From contig CAZSRL010000001.1 in NCBI GenBank assembly GCA_964609615.1, forward strand, positions 29,511 through 93,510: a DNA stretch of 64,000 bases, in the 5' to 3' direction. A program made the position numbers and the translations under genes. Positions within the stretch are counted from its first letter, which is position 1, and every line of letters begins with the position of its first letter. This stretch comes from CAZSRL01 sp964609615 (GTDB lineage Bacteria; Bacillota_I; Bacilli_A; RF39; UBA660). Shown piece after piece: positions 15,424-23,264 of the stretch. The notes below the pieces were generated by a model. It did no database searches. It was not told the DNA's origin and saw nothing but the letters and a program-made list of their open reading frames with translations.

Positions 15424-18328
15424 ATTTTATAATTACTATATTATTAATTATTAACTGATAAGTATCCATTCTTTTTTCAACTTTAGCAGTTAGTTTTAAT
15501 ATATTTCCTTTTTTAATATCTTTATTTTTTTCATAAACATCTGGAAATAATACACATTCTATATTTTTATATTCATCACTTACTGTTAGAAATGACATTC
15601 TTTTGTTATTTTTTGTATTTATTGATTTTACATTATCTACAAATACTATAACATTTACTATTTTATCAAAATAGTTTTCAATATCTTTTAATAAAACAAA
15701 ACCATCTCTTTTATATTTAGTAACTGGATGAGTACTTAAATAAAAACCATATAATTCATATTCTTTATTCATTAATTCTTCTATTGGATATTCATCTACT
15801 TGTTTTATTTCTGGTTTTAATATTAAATTTTGATCAATATCTTTTACTAATTCAGCATAGTTTATCATTTCATCTATACTTTCATATAAAGTTTTTTTTG
15901 TATATCCAAATAAATCTAATGAAGATGAGTCAATTATACTTTCAATTGTTTTTTTATTTACACTTTTTCCATAGACTCTTGATATAAAATCTGCGTAGTC
16001 TGTATATAATCCGTTTTTTCTTTGTTCAATTATTAATTTATTAGCTTCTATTCCTACATTTTTTATAATTGATAATGGACATATTATATCATTTCCCTCA
16101 ACTGTATAGTTTAGGTTGCTTTTATTTATATTTGGTTTTATTATATTAAGCTTTAATATTTTAGCTTCATCTATATATTCCTTTGTTTTTATAGTACTAC
16201 CTACTGCGTTATTTAATAAATTAGCCATATAATAACTTTTGTAATGTACTTTTAAATAAGCCATATAATAACTTATTACTGCATAACTTACAGCATGACT
16301 TTTATTAAAACCATAGCCTGCGAATTTTAAAATTAAGTCATATAAGCGAATTGCTTTTTCTTTTTGAATATCTTTTTTTATACATCTATTTACAAAGTTT
16401 TCTTTTTCGCTAAGAATAACACTTTCTTTCTTTTTGCTCATAGCTCTTCTTATATTATCAGCCTCTGAGTAAGTATATCCGCCTATTTTTCTAAGTATTT
16501 CTAATATTTGTTCTTGATATATTATTATTCCATATGTATCTTTTAATATTTCTTCAAGTTCAGGAAGTAAATAATTTATTTTTTCTTTTCCTTCCTTCCT
16601 TCTTATATATGTATCTATATTATCTCTAGGACCAGGTCTATATAATGCTAAGGCAGCAACTATATCATTAAAGTTTTTAATTTTTAATTTTTTTAAAAAT
16701 GCTTTCATACCATTACTTTCAAGTTGAAATATTCCAACAGTTAATACATTATTAAATAACTTTATTGTTTGTTCATCATTAAATGGTATTGTACTTAAAT
16801 TTATTTTTTTATTTTCATTTTCCTCTATTAATTTTAATACATTATCTATTATAGTTAAGTTTTTAAGTGCTAAAAAGTCCATTTTTAATAGCCCTAGTCT
16901 TTCTAAATATTCCATACTAAAACTAGTGAGTATATTATTTCCACTTTTATATAAAGGCATTTTTTCTACTAATTCATTATCACTTAAAACAACACCTGCT
17001 GCATGTATGCTTGTATGTCTTTTTAATCCTTCTAGTTTTAAACATATTTTTAATAACTGTTTATATTCTTTTTTACTATTTATTAAAGAAACAAAGTTTT
17101 TATTATTTATTAAATCACTTAATGTTTCTTTATCTTTAATAAATTTTGTTATTTTATCTGACTCACTTATTTCAATTTCAAGTACTCTTGCTACATCTCT
17201 AATTACTTGTTTAGGAAGAAGCGTTCCAAATGTAATTATATTTGCAACATATTTTTCTCCATATTTCCCTCTAACATATTCTATTACTTCATCTCTTCTT
17301 AAATATTCAAAGTCACAATCAATATCAGGCATACTAACTCTATCAGGATTAAGAAATCTTTCAAATATTAAATTATATTTTATTGGATCTATTTCTGTTA
17401 TTCCAAGACAGTAACTTACTAAAGAACCCGCAGCGCTTCCTCTTCCTGGCCCTACTACTATATTATTTTTTTTAGCATATAATATAAAGTCGTATACTAT
17501 TAAAAAGTAATCAACATATCCCATATTTTCTATTACTTCTAATTCATATTTAAGTCTTTGAACATATTCACTTTTTACATTATTATTAAATCTTTTATTT
17601 AAACCTTTTTTACATAAACTTCTTAATAAAGTGTTACTATCTTTTGAATATATAGGTAATTTAAATTCATATTTTGGCAATTCTATATTAATGTCTTTTA
17701 TAAACTTATTAGTAGTTTCTATATCAAAAGCATCTAGTTCTAAATTAAAGTATGAGTTATTAAAGTTATAATTATTATCTGAGTTAATAGTTTTACCATC
17801 TTTTATCATATATAGATAATTTAAATACTCAGTGTCTTCTTTTATTAAGCATAATACATCTTTCATATAAACAATATTTCTTGTTAATAACAATGCATTT
17901 GTTTTTTCGGTATTATTTTTATAACTAATGTATGTGTTTTTAAAAATATTATTTATTTGTTTATAATCCTTTAATGATTCGTAAAATAAAATACATTTTA
18001 AATTATCTTTATTATTATTAATATAATCTAAAGATAATTCCCCTAAGTTTTTTTCAGTTACTATTTTGTATAAGTTTTGAAGTCCTTTATAATCAGTAGC
18101 ATATATATTAAATTTTATATTATCTATTTCTAAACTAGTTCCAATAATAGGTTTTATATTATTTTCTATACATTTATCATAGAAGTTAATTGTATCAAAC
18201 ATATTTGAATCAGTAATAGCTAAAGAAAGTAAATTATTTTTTTTAGCAAATAAAATTAAATCATCTAATTTAATTAAACTTGATAATAATTCATAATTTG
18301 TTTTTAAATTAAGTGCTACATAATTCAT
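15422..18328 (-). CDS. dnaE: DNA polymerase III alpha subunit, DnaE type
   Basis: 968 residues, somewhat shorter than typical DnaE. The N-terminal PHP domain is followed by the polymerase core with PGRGSAAGSLVSYCLG, catalytic aspartates in MPDIDCDF (about 333-337) and in LKMDFLALKNL (about 483), and the finger segments AALALYRPGPRDN and YGIIIYQEQ. A C-terminal OB domain follows. No 3'-5' exonuclease domain, so this is DnaE and not PolC. The frame runs up to 18361, but ATGGAGGAACATTTT places the ribosome site just before ATG 18328 (MNYVALNLK). A promoter with TATAAT lies immediately upstream, so the leader is very short. Confidence 0.96.
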   Translation of the reverse strand: MNYVALNLKTNYELLSSLIKLDDLILFAKKNNLLSLAITDSNMFDTINFYDKCIENNIKPIIGTSLEIDNIKFNIYATDYKGLQNLYKIVTEKNLGELSLDYINNNKDNLKCILFYESLKDYKQINNIFKNTYISYKNNTEKTNALLLTRNIVYMKDVLCLIKEDTEYLNYLYMIKDGKTINSDNNYNFNNSYFNLELDAFDIETTNKFIKDINIELPKYEFKLPIYSKDSNTLLRSLCKKGLNKRFNNNVKSEYVQRLKYELEVIENMGYVDYFLIVYDFILYAKKNNIVVGPGRGSAAGSLVSYCLGITEIDPIKYNLIFERFLNPDRVSMPDIDCDFEYLRRDEVIEYVRGKYGEKYVANIITFGTLLPKQVIRDVARVLEIEISESDKITKFIKDKETLSDLINNKNFVSLINSKKEYKQLLKICLKLEGLKRHTSIHAAGVVLSDNELVEKMPLYKSGNNILTSFSMEYLERLGLLKMDFLALKNLTIIDNVLKLIEENENKKINLSTIPFNDEQTIKLFNNVLTVGIFQLESNGMKAFLKKLKIKNFNDIVAALALYRPGPRDNIDTYIRRKEGKEKINYLLPELEEILKDTYGIIIYQEQILEILRKIGGYTYSEADNIRRAMSKKKESVILSEKENFVNRCIKKDIQKEKAIRLYDLILKFAGYGFNKSHAVSYAVISYYMAYLKVHYKSYYMANLLNNAVGSTIKTKEYIDEAKILKLNIIKPNINKSNLNYTVEGNDIICPLSIIKNVGIEANKLIIEQRKNGLYTDYADFISRVYGKSVNKKTIESIIDSSSLDLFGYTKKTLYESIDEMINYAELVKDIDQNLILKPEIKQVDEYPIEELMNKEYELYGFYLSTHPVTKYKRDGFVLLKDIENYFDKIVNVIVFVDNVKSINTKNNKRMSFLTVSDEYKNIECVLFPDVYEKNKDIKKGNILKLTAKVEKRMDTYQLIINNIVIIK

Positions 18329-18342
18329 AAAATGTTCCTCCA

Positions 18343-18352
18343 TAATAAAATT
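18343..18352 (-). promoter_or_regulatory. dnaE extended -10 promoter
   Basis: TGTTATAAT (extended -10 TGnTATAAT) on the minus strand, about 20 bases before the dnaE start. The -35 match is poor. Confidence 0.55.
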
Positions 18353-18406
18353 ATAACACAAGGTAAAGTTTTAAAACATTTTTTTAATAAAAAAATAGTA
18401 ATTAAA

Positions 18407-19462
18407 CTATTTTACTTTTATTTTTTTTACTTTACTGTATTTTCCATATATTGTTTTACCATCAACTATTCTATACGCTCTAACTTTAACCTGATGTTTT
18501 TTCTTAGAGGCAAGTTTTTTTAATGTTATTTTTGTATTAGTGGTATATTTATTTTTATATTTATTGGGACCCATTTTACGATAAGTAATTTGATAACCTT
18601 TTGCTTTTGATACTGGTTTCCATTGCAAATACAAACTTTTCTTTTTTGTTTTAACCTTAGACCATATCGGTGCTGATGGAGGCGTTTTATCAACAGCAGG
18701 AATTTGGGTATTAACGGGGATTTCTGTAACAGATTCTGTAATTTTACTTTGACCTGAAGTGTAATCTATAGAAACACCTGGTTGAACGTTGTAACAAAAG
18801 ACAAAGAATTTAATTCCGGTCCCTTCCACTGATTCTCCTTCCATTAAAACACCTTTTGCAAGTAAATCATTCCCTGTGAATACTGGAGTTACTCTATATA
18901 ACACATTTTTCCCATGATTATTTTTTATATAATTAGCCACCTGATTTTCATATTGAACCATTCCATTTGAAGAAATTCCAACATTCATATATCTTGTCCC
19001 TGTAATAAGATCCTTTGCACACAGAGGTTTTTTTAAATTTACGTTATCAACTCCGGTAAGTTGAAATCCAATTAAATGACTACGATTATATAAATATGTT
19101 CCGGGTACTATATTATAACTTGCTTGCACCCAACCAGTAGGATAAATTGATGAAATACTTCCTCTTGTCCACGTTGGCATTAGTGTTTCATCTAAACTTG
19201 CATATGCAACTCCACTTCTTCCAAGTGAATCTAAATTACTATATTTTTCAAAGGGCGACACTGCAGCTGCCTTTTCTTCATTCGTAAATGTTGGATTATT
19301 ATTATTAATAATTCTACAAGTATTACCATTATACGCAGGTAAAGTTAATCCTTTATAATAAAATTGATTTATAGTATCTAAATATTCCGCTTTTGAAATT
19401 ATCGGAAATAATAAGAAACCAATCAAAAAAGCCAATCCATATTTAATAACATTATTATTCAT
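18407..19462 (-). CDS. Secreted DNA/RNA non-specific endonuclease with fibronectin-III-like tail
   Basis: 351 residues. It has a signal peptide (hydrophobic 8-21, then ISKAE). The nuclease core at about 45-235 resembles EndA/NucA-type beta-beta-alpha-metal nucleases: NRSHLIGFQLTG near 126 with the catalytic His, then NLITGTRYMN-like and YENQVANYI segments. The usual DRGH is NRSH here, so Asp and Gly differ while His is kept. A spacer rich in Pro, Thr and Val leads to a C-terminal fibronectin-III-like domain (about 262-351, WKPVSKAKGYQI, VKVRAYR). Such enzymes degrade extracellular DNA or act in DNA uptake. Base composition is visibly less AT-rich than the neighbours, which may indicate transfer. 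It has a good promoter (19485-19513) and an AAAGGAG ribosome site. Confidence 0.85.
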   Translation of the reverse strand: MNNNVIKYGLAFLIGFLLFPIISKAEYLDTINQFYYKGLTLPAYNGNTCRIINNNNPTFTNEEKAAAVSPFEKYSNLDSLGRSGVAYASLDETLMPTWTRGSISSIYPTGWVQASYNIVPGTYLYNRSHLIGFQLTGVDNVNLKKPLCAKDLITGTRYMNVGISSNGMVQYENQVANYIKNNHGKNVLYRVTPVFTGNDLLAKGVLMEGESVEGTGIKFFVFCYNVQPGVSIDYTSGQSKITESVTEIPVNTQIPAVDKTPPSAPIWSKVKTKKKSLYLQWKPVSKAKGYQITYRKMGPNKYKNKYTTNTKITLKKLASKKKHQVKVRAYRIVDGKTIYGKYSKVKKIKVK

Positions 19463-19484
19463 ATATTTCTCCTTTTATATTACT

Positions 19485-19513
19485 AATTTATCATTTTACT
19501 TGATTTAAGTCAA
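19485..19513 (-). promoter_or_regulatory. Promoter of the secreted nuclease
   Basis: Minus strand -35 TTGACT (19508-19513), 17-base spacer, extended -10 TGATAAATT (TAAATT 19485-19490). The architecture is the same as the divergent rpmB promoter. Confidence 0.7.
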
Positions 19514-19625
19514 TAATATATACTTTTTAGTTTAATAATTTATTAAACAATAGGATTTTAATAAAATAAAGTGCATAATATTTACAAAGTTGTAATAATA
19601 AATAATCAATTAAGCAACAATTTAT

Positions 19626-19654
19626 TTGACTAAAACCCATATTTGTGGTAAATT
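19626..19654 (+). promoter_or_regulatory. Promoter of rpmB
   Basis: -35 TTGACT (19626-19631), 17-base spacer, extended -10 TGGTAAATT (TAAATT 19649-19654). Confidence 0.75.
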
Positions 19655-19687
19655 AGTATAGCAATGAAAAAACAAGGAGGTATAAAA

Positions 19688-19855
19688 ATGGCTAAAAATA
19701 TATCAACTAAAAAGAATATGAGTGGTAATAATAGACCTCACTCTTTAAAAGCTACTAAGATGAAACAAAAAGTTAATTTACAAACTATTAAAGTGGATGG
19801 AAAAAAAGTTAGATTATCTGCTTCTGAAATTAGAAATATGAAAAAAGCTTCTTAA
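19688..19855 (+). CDS. rpmB: 50S ribosomal protein L28
   Basis: 55 residues. GNNRPHSLKATK and NLQTIKVDGKKVRLSASEIR align with the L28 pattern (GNNRSHA..., NLQKVRI...VDGK...VYVSARAL). It is slightly shorter than usual and lacks the N-terminal Cys pair of zinc-type L28. The frame is open from 19664, but CAAGGAGGTATAAAA before ATG 19688 (MAKNIST) fixes the start. It is the only protein gene on the plus strand of the window, with its own promoter and terminator. Confidence 0.9.
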   Translation: MAKNISTKKNMSGNNRPHSLKATKMKQKVNLQTIKVDGKKVRLSASEIRNMKKAS

Positions 19856-19868
19856 TTGAAGCTTTTTT
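19841..19868. terminator. Bidirectional terminator between rpmB and the SpoVIF-like gene
   Basis: An 11-bp stem AAAAAAGCTTC/GAAGCTTTTTT (19841-19851, 19858-19868) with loop TTAATT. It has a U-run in both directions, so it serves both convergent genes. Confidence 0.9.
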
Positions 19869-20113
19869 TATAAGTATTTATCTAGGTTATTTGGCACTTT
19901 ATCATTAATAACAGAAGATATAATTTTTTCTTCTTGTTCTTTTGAAACTTTTTTTCCAGTCATTTCACTTAATTCTTGTATTACTTCTCTTAGTGTTTCT
20001 TTATTTTTCATGTTTCCGTTTTGTAGTTTTCTTGCTAATGAAACTATTGTTTCTTTATTAACGTTTGTTTTTTTTTCTATTTTATTAAAAAGATTATCAT
20101 TAAATTTAGGCAA
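19868..20113 (-). CDS. SpoVIF-like small protein
   Basis: 81 residues. FNKIEKKTNVNKETIVSLARKLQN, KETLREVIQELS and GKKVSKEQEEKIISSVIN follow the pattern of the stage VI sporulation protein F family of Bacilli, which acts in spore coat assembly. The best start is TTG at 20113, eight bases after AGGAG. A GTG at 20122 overlaps the ribosome site and is less likely. The ribosome site is buried in a perfect 12-bp hairpin (20120-20147). No other sporulation gene is visible, so the role here may be different. The family assignment is from memory of the pattern. Confidence 0.6.
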   Translation of the reverse strand: MPKFNDNLFNKIEKKTNVNKETIVSLARKLQNGNMKNKETLREVIQELSEMTGKKVSKEQEEKIISSVINDKVPNNLDKYL

Positions 20114-20119
20114 AATAAT

Positions 20120-20147
20120 CACTCCTCATATTATTATATGAGGAGTG
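20120..20147 (-). promoter_or_regulatory. Perfect 12-bp hairpin containing the SpoVIF-like ribosome site
   Basis: Arms 20120-20131 and 20136-20147 are exact complements with a 4-base loop. In the minus-strand RNA the downstream arm contains GAGGAGTG, the ribosome site of the next gene. It lies 11 bases after the der stop. It can act as a der terminator, a translation-blocking hairpin, or both. Confidence 0.7.
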
Positions 20148-20157
20148 TTTTATGTTG

Positions 20158-21471
20158 TTACTTTTCGCCTTTACTTTTAAAGTTTAATATAATTGGTGTT
20201 CCAGAAAAGTCTATATTTTCTCTTATTTTATTTTCTATATATCTTCTATAAGAAAAATGTATTAATCCTTTTGAATTTACTTCTATATCAAATCTTGGTG
20301 GTTTTATTCCACTTGGGTGTGCAAAGTATATTTTTAGTTGTTTTCTTTTATATGTTGGTGGTGGTGTTTGCAAATATGCATTAATTATTATGTCATTTAA
20401 TATGCTTGTTTTTATTTCTTTTGTTGTATTTTCGTAACTTTTTAGTATATTTGGCATTAATGTATGTATTCTTTTTTTTGTTTTAGCACTTAAAAACACT
20501 ATTGTTGCCCATGGCATAAATTGAAAGTTGTTTTTTAACTCTTTTGTCCATTTTTTCATACTTTGTTCTTTGTCTTCTATCATATCCCATTTATTAACCA
20601 CAATTACAATGGCTTTCCCTCCTTCTAAAGCATATCCTGCGATATGTTTGTCATGTTCTACAATTCCTTCTGTAACATCTATTAAAAGTAAGCATACATC
20701 GCTTCTATCAATTGCCTTTAATGTTCTAATCAAACTATATCTTTCAATAGATTCAAATACTCTTCCTTTTTTTCTCATGCCCGCTGTATCTATTAAAATA
20801 TATTCATTTCCGTCATAAGTAAACTTTGTATCTATACTATCTCTAGTAGTGCCTGCGATATCACTTACAATTACTCTTTCTTCATCTAAAAGAGCATTTA
20901 CTAAACTACTTTTACCTACATTTGGTCTTCCTATAACACTAAATTTTAATATATCTTGTTCTTCTTCTTCTTCAAAATCATTAAAGTTTTCTATTATTTT
21001 ATCTAATAAAACATTAAGGTTTGTTCTATGTTCAGCACTTATTTCTATAAAATCTTCAAATCCTAAACTATAAAAATCATATTTATTATTTTTATAATTA
21101 TTATTATCTATTTTATTAACAACTAATATTACTTCTTTTTTAGTCTTTCTAAGTATATCTCTAACCGCTATATCATTACTTGTTAAACCATCTTTACCAT
21201 CACAAACAAACACTATAATATCACTTTCATTAATTGCAATTTCTGCTTGTGTTTTCACTTCAAGATTAAAGTCTTCATTTTCTATATCTATTCCACCAGT
21301 ATCAATTAAGTGAAAACTTTTATCTTTATATGTAACGTTTCCATATATCCTATCTCTTGTTACTCCAGGCAAATCGTCTATAATAGAAACTTTCTTTCCG
21401 ATTAATTTATTAAATAATGTACTTTTACCTGTGTTAGGTCTTCCTACTAAACATACAGTTGGTTTTTTCAT
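20158..21471 (-). CDS. der: Ribosome biogenesis GTPase Der (EngA)
   Basis: 437 residues, the normal size. Two consecutive G domains: GRPNTGKST (10-18) with DLPGVTRDR and NKID; and GRPNVGKSS (about 181) with DIAGTTRDSID, DTAGMRKKGR and NKWD. A C-terminal KH-like domain ends with a basic tail. This essential GTPase works in 50S subunit assembly. It has an AGAGGTGGAGTAA ribosome site and is separated from the upstream prepilin-like gene by a strong hairpin. Confidence 0.97.
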   Translation of the reverse strand: MKKPTVCLVGRPNTGKSTLFNKLIGKKVSIIDDLPGVTRDRIYGNVTYKDKSFHLIDTGGIDIENEDFNLEVKTQAEIAINESDIIVFVCDGKDGLTSNDIAVRDILRKTKKEVILVVNKIDNNNYKNNKYDFYSLGFEDFIEISAEHRTNLNVLLDKIIENFNDFEEEEEQDILKFSVIGRPNVGKSSLVNALLDEERVIVSDIAGTTRDSIDTKFTYDGNEYILIDTAGMRKKGRVFESIERYSLIRTLKAIDRSDVCLLLIDVTEGIVEHDKHIAGYALEGGKAIVIVVNKWDMIEDKEQSMKKWTKELKNNFQFMPWATIVFLSAKTKKRIHTLMPNILKSYENTTKEIKTSILNDIIINAYLQTPPPTYKRKQLKIYFAHPSGIKPPRFDIEVNSKGLIHFSYRRYIENKIRENIDFSGTPIILNFKSKGEK

Positions 21472-21496
21472 TTACTCCACCTCTTTCTTTTATAGA

Positions 21497-21524
21497 TAAA
21501 AAAGTTATATCAAAATATAACTTT
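21497..21524. terminator. Bidirectional terminator-like hairpin
   Basis: AAAAAGTTATAT paired with ATATAACTTTTT around CAAA, with U-runs on both sides, just after the prepilin-like stop and upstream of der. Confidence 0.75.
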
Positions 21525-21890
21525 TTAATTACATGGTCCATATTCTGCTTTTATAATATTATTATTTCTTATACAAATATAATCATTATTCATACTACTA
21601 TTATCTTTAGGATTTACAATTTTTTTTGTCTCTCCTTCTACTTTATCTCCATCTAAATAATCATTTTCAAGTAAAACACTTACTTGTATTGCTTTTGGAA
21701 AAACTAGTGTATCTTTGTTATCACTAGCATAAAGTTCAGCAGCAGTTATAATTGCTTCTTTTTTTGTATCATATAAATTCTTTTTTTGTTTATTGTTTAC
21801 TGCTATATAACTAGTAGTTGCAATACCTAAAATAATTCCTAATACCATAATTGAACCTAATAATTCAATTAATGTAAATCCATTTTTCAT
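21525..21890 (-). CDS. Lone type IV prepilin-like protein
   Basis: 121 residues. The N-terminus MKNGFTLIELLGSIMVLGIILGI-like has the prepilin signature: a short basic leader, Gly before the cleavage site, Phe+1 and Glu+5, then a hydrophobic helix. A small globular domain follows, with two Cys in the C-terminal part (YICI and the terminal GPCN) that could form a disulfide. The start at ATG 21890 has GGAGAAAAGT upstream; an earlier ATG at 21902 overlaps the engB stop. In Gram-positives such proteins belong to com-type pseudopili or pili, but no pilus ATPase, membrane platform or prepilin peptidase is in the window. Confidence 0.8.
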   Translation of the reverse strand: MKNGFTLIELLGSIMVLGIILGIATTSYIAVNNKQKKNLYDTKKEAIITAAELYASDNKDTLVFPKAIQVSVLLENDYLDGDKVEGETKKIVNPKDNSSMNNDYICIRNNNIIKAEYGPCN

Positions 21891-21901
21891 ACTTTTCTCC
21901 A

Positions 21902-22492
21902 TTATTTTTCTTCAATATATTTATTTATTATTTCATATATTTTATCTTTTCCTACTTTTGTAACAGTTGAATAGTTTACTAATTCATCCCCTAGAGCGAT
22001 ATCTAAAGTATCGTTTATTAATTTATCTTGTTTTACTTTTAAACTTCTTTTTACTTTATCATATTTAGTAGCAACTATAGTTACTGGTAAATTATAATAC
22101 TTTAAAAAATCATACATTAATAAATCACTTTCACTTGGTTTATGTCTGTAATCTATTAATAAAAATACGTGTTTTAAGTTTGGTCTTGTTTTTAAATATT
22201 CTTCTATCATCATACCAAATTTTTCTTGTTTTTTATTACTTACAGCAGCATAACCATATCCAGGAACATCTACTAAATAAAAATCTTTATTTACTAAATA
22301 AAAATTTAGTGTTTGTGTTTTACCTGGTTTCGAACTTGTTCTAGCAAAGTTTTTTCTATTAATTAGCGAATTAATAAAACTGCTTTTACCTACATTACTT
22401 CTTCCAACTAATAAAAATTCTATTTTATTATCAGTTGGATACTGACTAATTCTGACAGCAGAAATAACCATTTCAACATCGTCTATATTCAT
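21902..22492 (-). CDS. engB: Ribosome biogenesis GTPase EngB (YsxC/YihA)
   Basis: 196 residues, a single G domain with GRSNVGKSSFI (G1), SSKPGKTQTLNFY (G2 region), DVPGYGYA (G3, with the family-specific GYGYA) and TKYDK (G4). The GTPase acts late in 50S subunit assembly. A GTG at 22501 is possible, but the AGG ribosome site eight bases before ATG 22492 is better placed. The stop overlaps an ATG of the next frame (TAATG). Confidence 0.96.
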   Translation of the reverse strand: MNIDDVEMVISAVRISQYPTDNKIEFLLVGRSNVGKSSFINSLINRKNFARTSSKPGKTQTLNFYLVNKDFYLVDVPGYGYAAVSNKKQEKFGMMIEEYLKTRPNLKHVFLLIDYRHKPSESDLLMYDFLKYYNLPVTIVATKYDKVKRSLKVKQDKLINDTLDIALGDELVNYSTVTKVGKDKIYEIINKYIEEK

Positions 22493-22537
22493 ACATATCA
22501 CCTACTTTATTATACAACAATTTATTTATTTAGTAAA

Positions 22538-23254
22538 TTATGCGTTTTCTACATTATGATAAACTGTTTGTACATCCTCTACTTCATTTAACATATTAAT
22601 TAGTTTATTAAAGTTTTCTAAATTTTCTCCTTGTAATGTTATTTTTTCTTTTGCAATTTTTATAATTTCATCTTCTTCATATTCAATATTAGGGTATTTA
22701 TTTTCTAACGCTTTTTTTATTTTAAATAAGTCATTAGGTTTACCATAAATATAAGTTATTCCTTCTTCTGTTTCTATATCATCTATATCTATTTCATTTT
22801 CTATCATTAAGTTTAATATTTCTTCTTCATCTTTTTGTTTAATTCCAACAATACATAAATGATCATAATTAAAACTAACTGAATTAATACCACCTATTTT
22901 TGAATTTGTTTTATTAAATGCTGGTCTAATATCAGAGTTGCTTCTATTAAGATTATCTGTTAAGCATTTAACAATTACTGTACTTCCTCCAGGACCAAAT
23001 CCTTCATATTCTATTTCTTTGTAATCTTCTGATGCTGATGATGAAACTTTTTTAATTGCCCTATTTATTATTTCTCCAGGTACTTGTTCTTTTTTTGCTT
23101 TTTCTACAAGTCTTTTTAAATCATCATTTGTATCAATATCTGTTCCTTTTTTAGCAGCTATGTATATTTCTTTAGCATAGTTACTATATACTTTTGCTTT
23201 TACTAAACCATTTTTTTGAATACTTGCTTTTCTTACTTCATATGCTCTTCCCAT
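22538..23254 (-). CDS. yebC: YebC/PmpR family transcriptional/translational regulator
   Basis: 238 residues. Typical N-terminus (GRAYEVRKASIQKNGLVKAKVYSNYAKEI), then DDLKRLVEKAKKEQVPGEIINRAIKK and YEGFGPGG. The start MGRAYEVRK is of the YeeN subtype (MGRxxE) rather than MAGHSKW. The family binds DNA or helps translation of proline-rich stretches. It lies 10 bases after recG and is probably co-transcribed. Confidence 0.93.
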   Translation of the reverse strand: MGRAYEVRKASIQKNGLVKAKVYSNYAKEIYIAAKKGTDIDTNDDLKRLVEKAKKEQVPGEIINRAIKKVSSSASEDYKEIEYEGFGPGGSTVIVKCLTDNLNRSNSDIRPAFNKTNSKIGGINSVSFNYDHLCIVGIKQKDEEEILNLMIENEIDIDDIETEEGITYIYGKPNDLFKIKKALENKYPNIEYEEDEIIKIAKEKITLQGENLENFNKLINMLNEVEDVQTVYHNVENA

Positions 23255-23264
23255 AATTTTCCTC

